From assembly GCA_049999725.1 (NCBI GenBank), contig JBNGIS010020626.1, positions 1 to 28,257 on the forward strand: a stretch of 28,257 nt of DNA, in the 5' to 3' direction. Below are positions 28,197-28,257 of this stretch, piece by piece (position 1 is the first letter of the stretch; every line of letters starts with the position of its first letter). The notes beneath the pieces were generated by a model. That model searched no databases and was not told the origin of the DNA. It worked only from the letters and a program-made list of their open reading frames with translations. The position numbers were made by a program, and so were the translations under genes. The DNA is from Haplomitrium mnioides (lineage: Eukaryota; Marchantiophyta; Haplomitriopsida; Calobryales).

Positions 28197-28257
28197 TGTT
28201 GAAATACCAAGCTCTGTATGTAACCCGTTGGGATGACGAGTAGAGACTTATTTTTAA
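28197..28257 (+). repeat. Copia-B 3' LTR, first 61 bp (truncated by window)
   Basis: It matches the first 61 bp of the 5' LTR with one C-to-T difference. The remaining 126 bp or so are beyond the window. Confidence 0.95.

Larger units (their letters stand above)
27386..28236 (+). pseudogene. Copia-B RT, duplicated then deleted
   Basis: After the linker (RLSSSSPNVSIGSAES, RSTRIRYPVRRLSYDS), RT begins PEWELAMDEEVNALDENETW and KKVIGCKWVYKVK. A 74-bp tandem duplication (27888-28035) then breaks the frame at TAG 27977-27979. The second unit restores the RT in a new frame: [20 protein letters not shown] and [17 protein letters not shown]. There the RT stops and is joined to [15 protein letters not shown], which looks like the C-terminal end of the polyprotein, just before the polypurine tract. 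The YVDD box and almost all of RNase H are absent. Compare Copia-C, where LYGEL is followed by about 380 more codons. Confidence 0.92.
24663..28257 (+). mobile_element. Ty1/copia LTR retrotransposon Copia-B, young, internally deleted
   Basis: Order: 5' LTR 24663-24849, PBS 24850-24861, gag-pol 24980-28236, polypurine tract 28188-28196, 3' LTR from 28197 cut by the window end. The first 61 bases of the two LTRs differ at one position (GTACGTAAC against GTATGTAAC), so insertion is much more recent than for Copia-A. RT beyond the first catalytic motif and nearly all of RNase H are deleted, which shortens the element to about 3.7 kb. The remaining gag-pol is one reading frame broken by four stops and then a 74-bp duplication. 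It could move only with enzymes from another copy; PBS, polypurine tract and LTR promoter are intact. The 3' target duplication is outside the window. Confidence 0.95.

Overview
The window looks like intergenic DNA of a large, repeat-rich plant nuclear genome. The evidence is Ty1/copia retrotransposons primed in the plant manner (an exact 12-nt initiator-tRNA-Met type primer binding site at 24850), a plant-type GT31 galactosyltransferase fragment, a PPR-protein-like fragment, and many AT-rich minisatellites. The species cannot be named from the sequence. The many old, strongly decayed copies would suit a slow-turnover genome such as a gymnosperm, but that is a guess. I found no intact protein-coding gene, no RNA gene and no CRISPR array. 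Every recognisable coding region is broken.

Layout. 1-2720: AT-rich DNA with two minisatellites (52-bp period at 389-615, 37-bp period at about 1955-2360) that share a palindromic CTATGCRYGCATAG-type core. Between them, at 1478-1759, is a host-exon-like reading frame with one internal stop. 2719-4102: decayed copia RT-RNase H fragment (Copia-C). 4114-6185: a two-copy 207-bp duplication, a 190-bp tandem array, and a diverged repeat (D1) whose partner (D2) lies at about 20030-21262 in the same orientation. 6190-8200: no recognisable gene. 8207-9607: minus-strand patchwork of gene fragments (GT31, a short PPR-like piece, and an unrecognised frame with one stop). 9608-10905: about 1.1 kb of pyrimidine-rich, GAATTC-dense low-complexity DNA that flips to a purine-rich arm. 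10906-11077: TAA-rich DNA.

11078-19285: a complete but dead copia element on the minus strand (Copia-A), with LTRs, a degenerate PBS, a polypurine tract, and gag, PR, INT, RT and RNase H. It has a 400-N gap inside its left LTR and a 100-N gap in its leader. Its RT is split by an array that encodes 12-residue repeats. 19286-24662: non-coding repeats, including D2, a 75-bp tandem array (21282-21820), an 85-bp direct-repeat pair (19938/22150) and an unrecognised repeated frame (22236-22790). 24663-28257: a much younger copia element on the plus strand (Copia-B), whose 3' LTR is cut by the window edge. Its single gag-pol frame is broken by four stops, a 74-bp tandem duplication and a large internal deletion.

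Function. Nothing here forms a working operon or pathway. The copia genes once formed gag-pol polyproteins (capsid, protease, integrase, reverse transcriptase, RNase H). Both integrases carry Asn at the second catalytic Asp position. Any activity of Copia-B or Copia-A would need enzymes supplied by other copies. The points most worth following are the chimeric gene-fragment cluster, the in-frame repeat insertion in the Copia-A RT, the D1/D2 repeat pair that brackets both of these, and the recent rearrangements in Copia-B.
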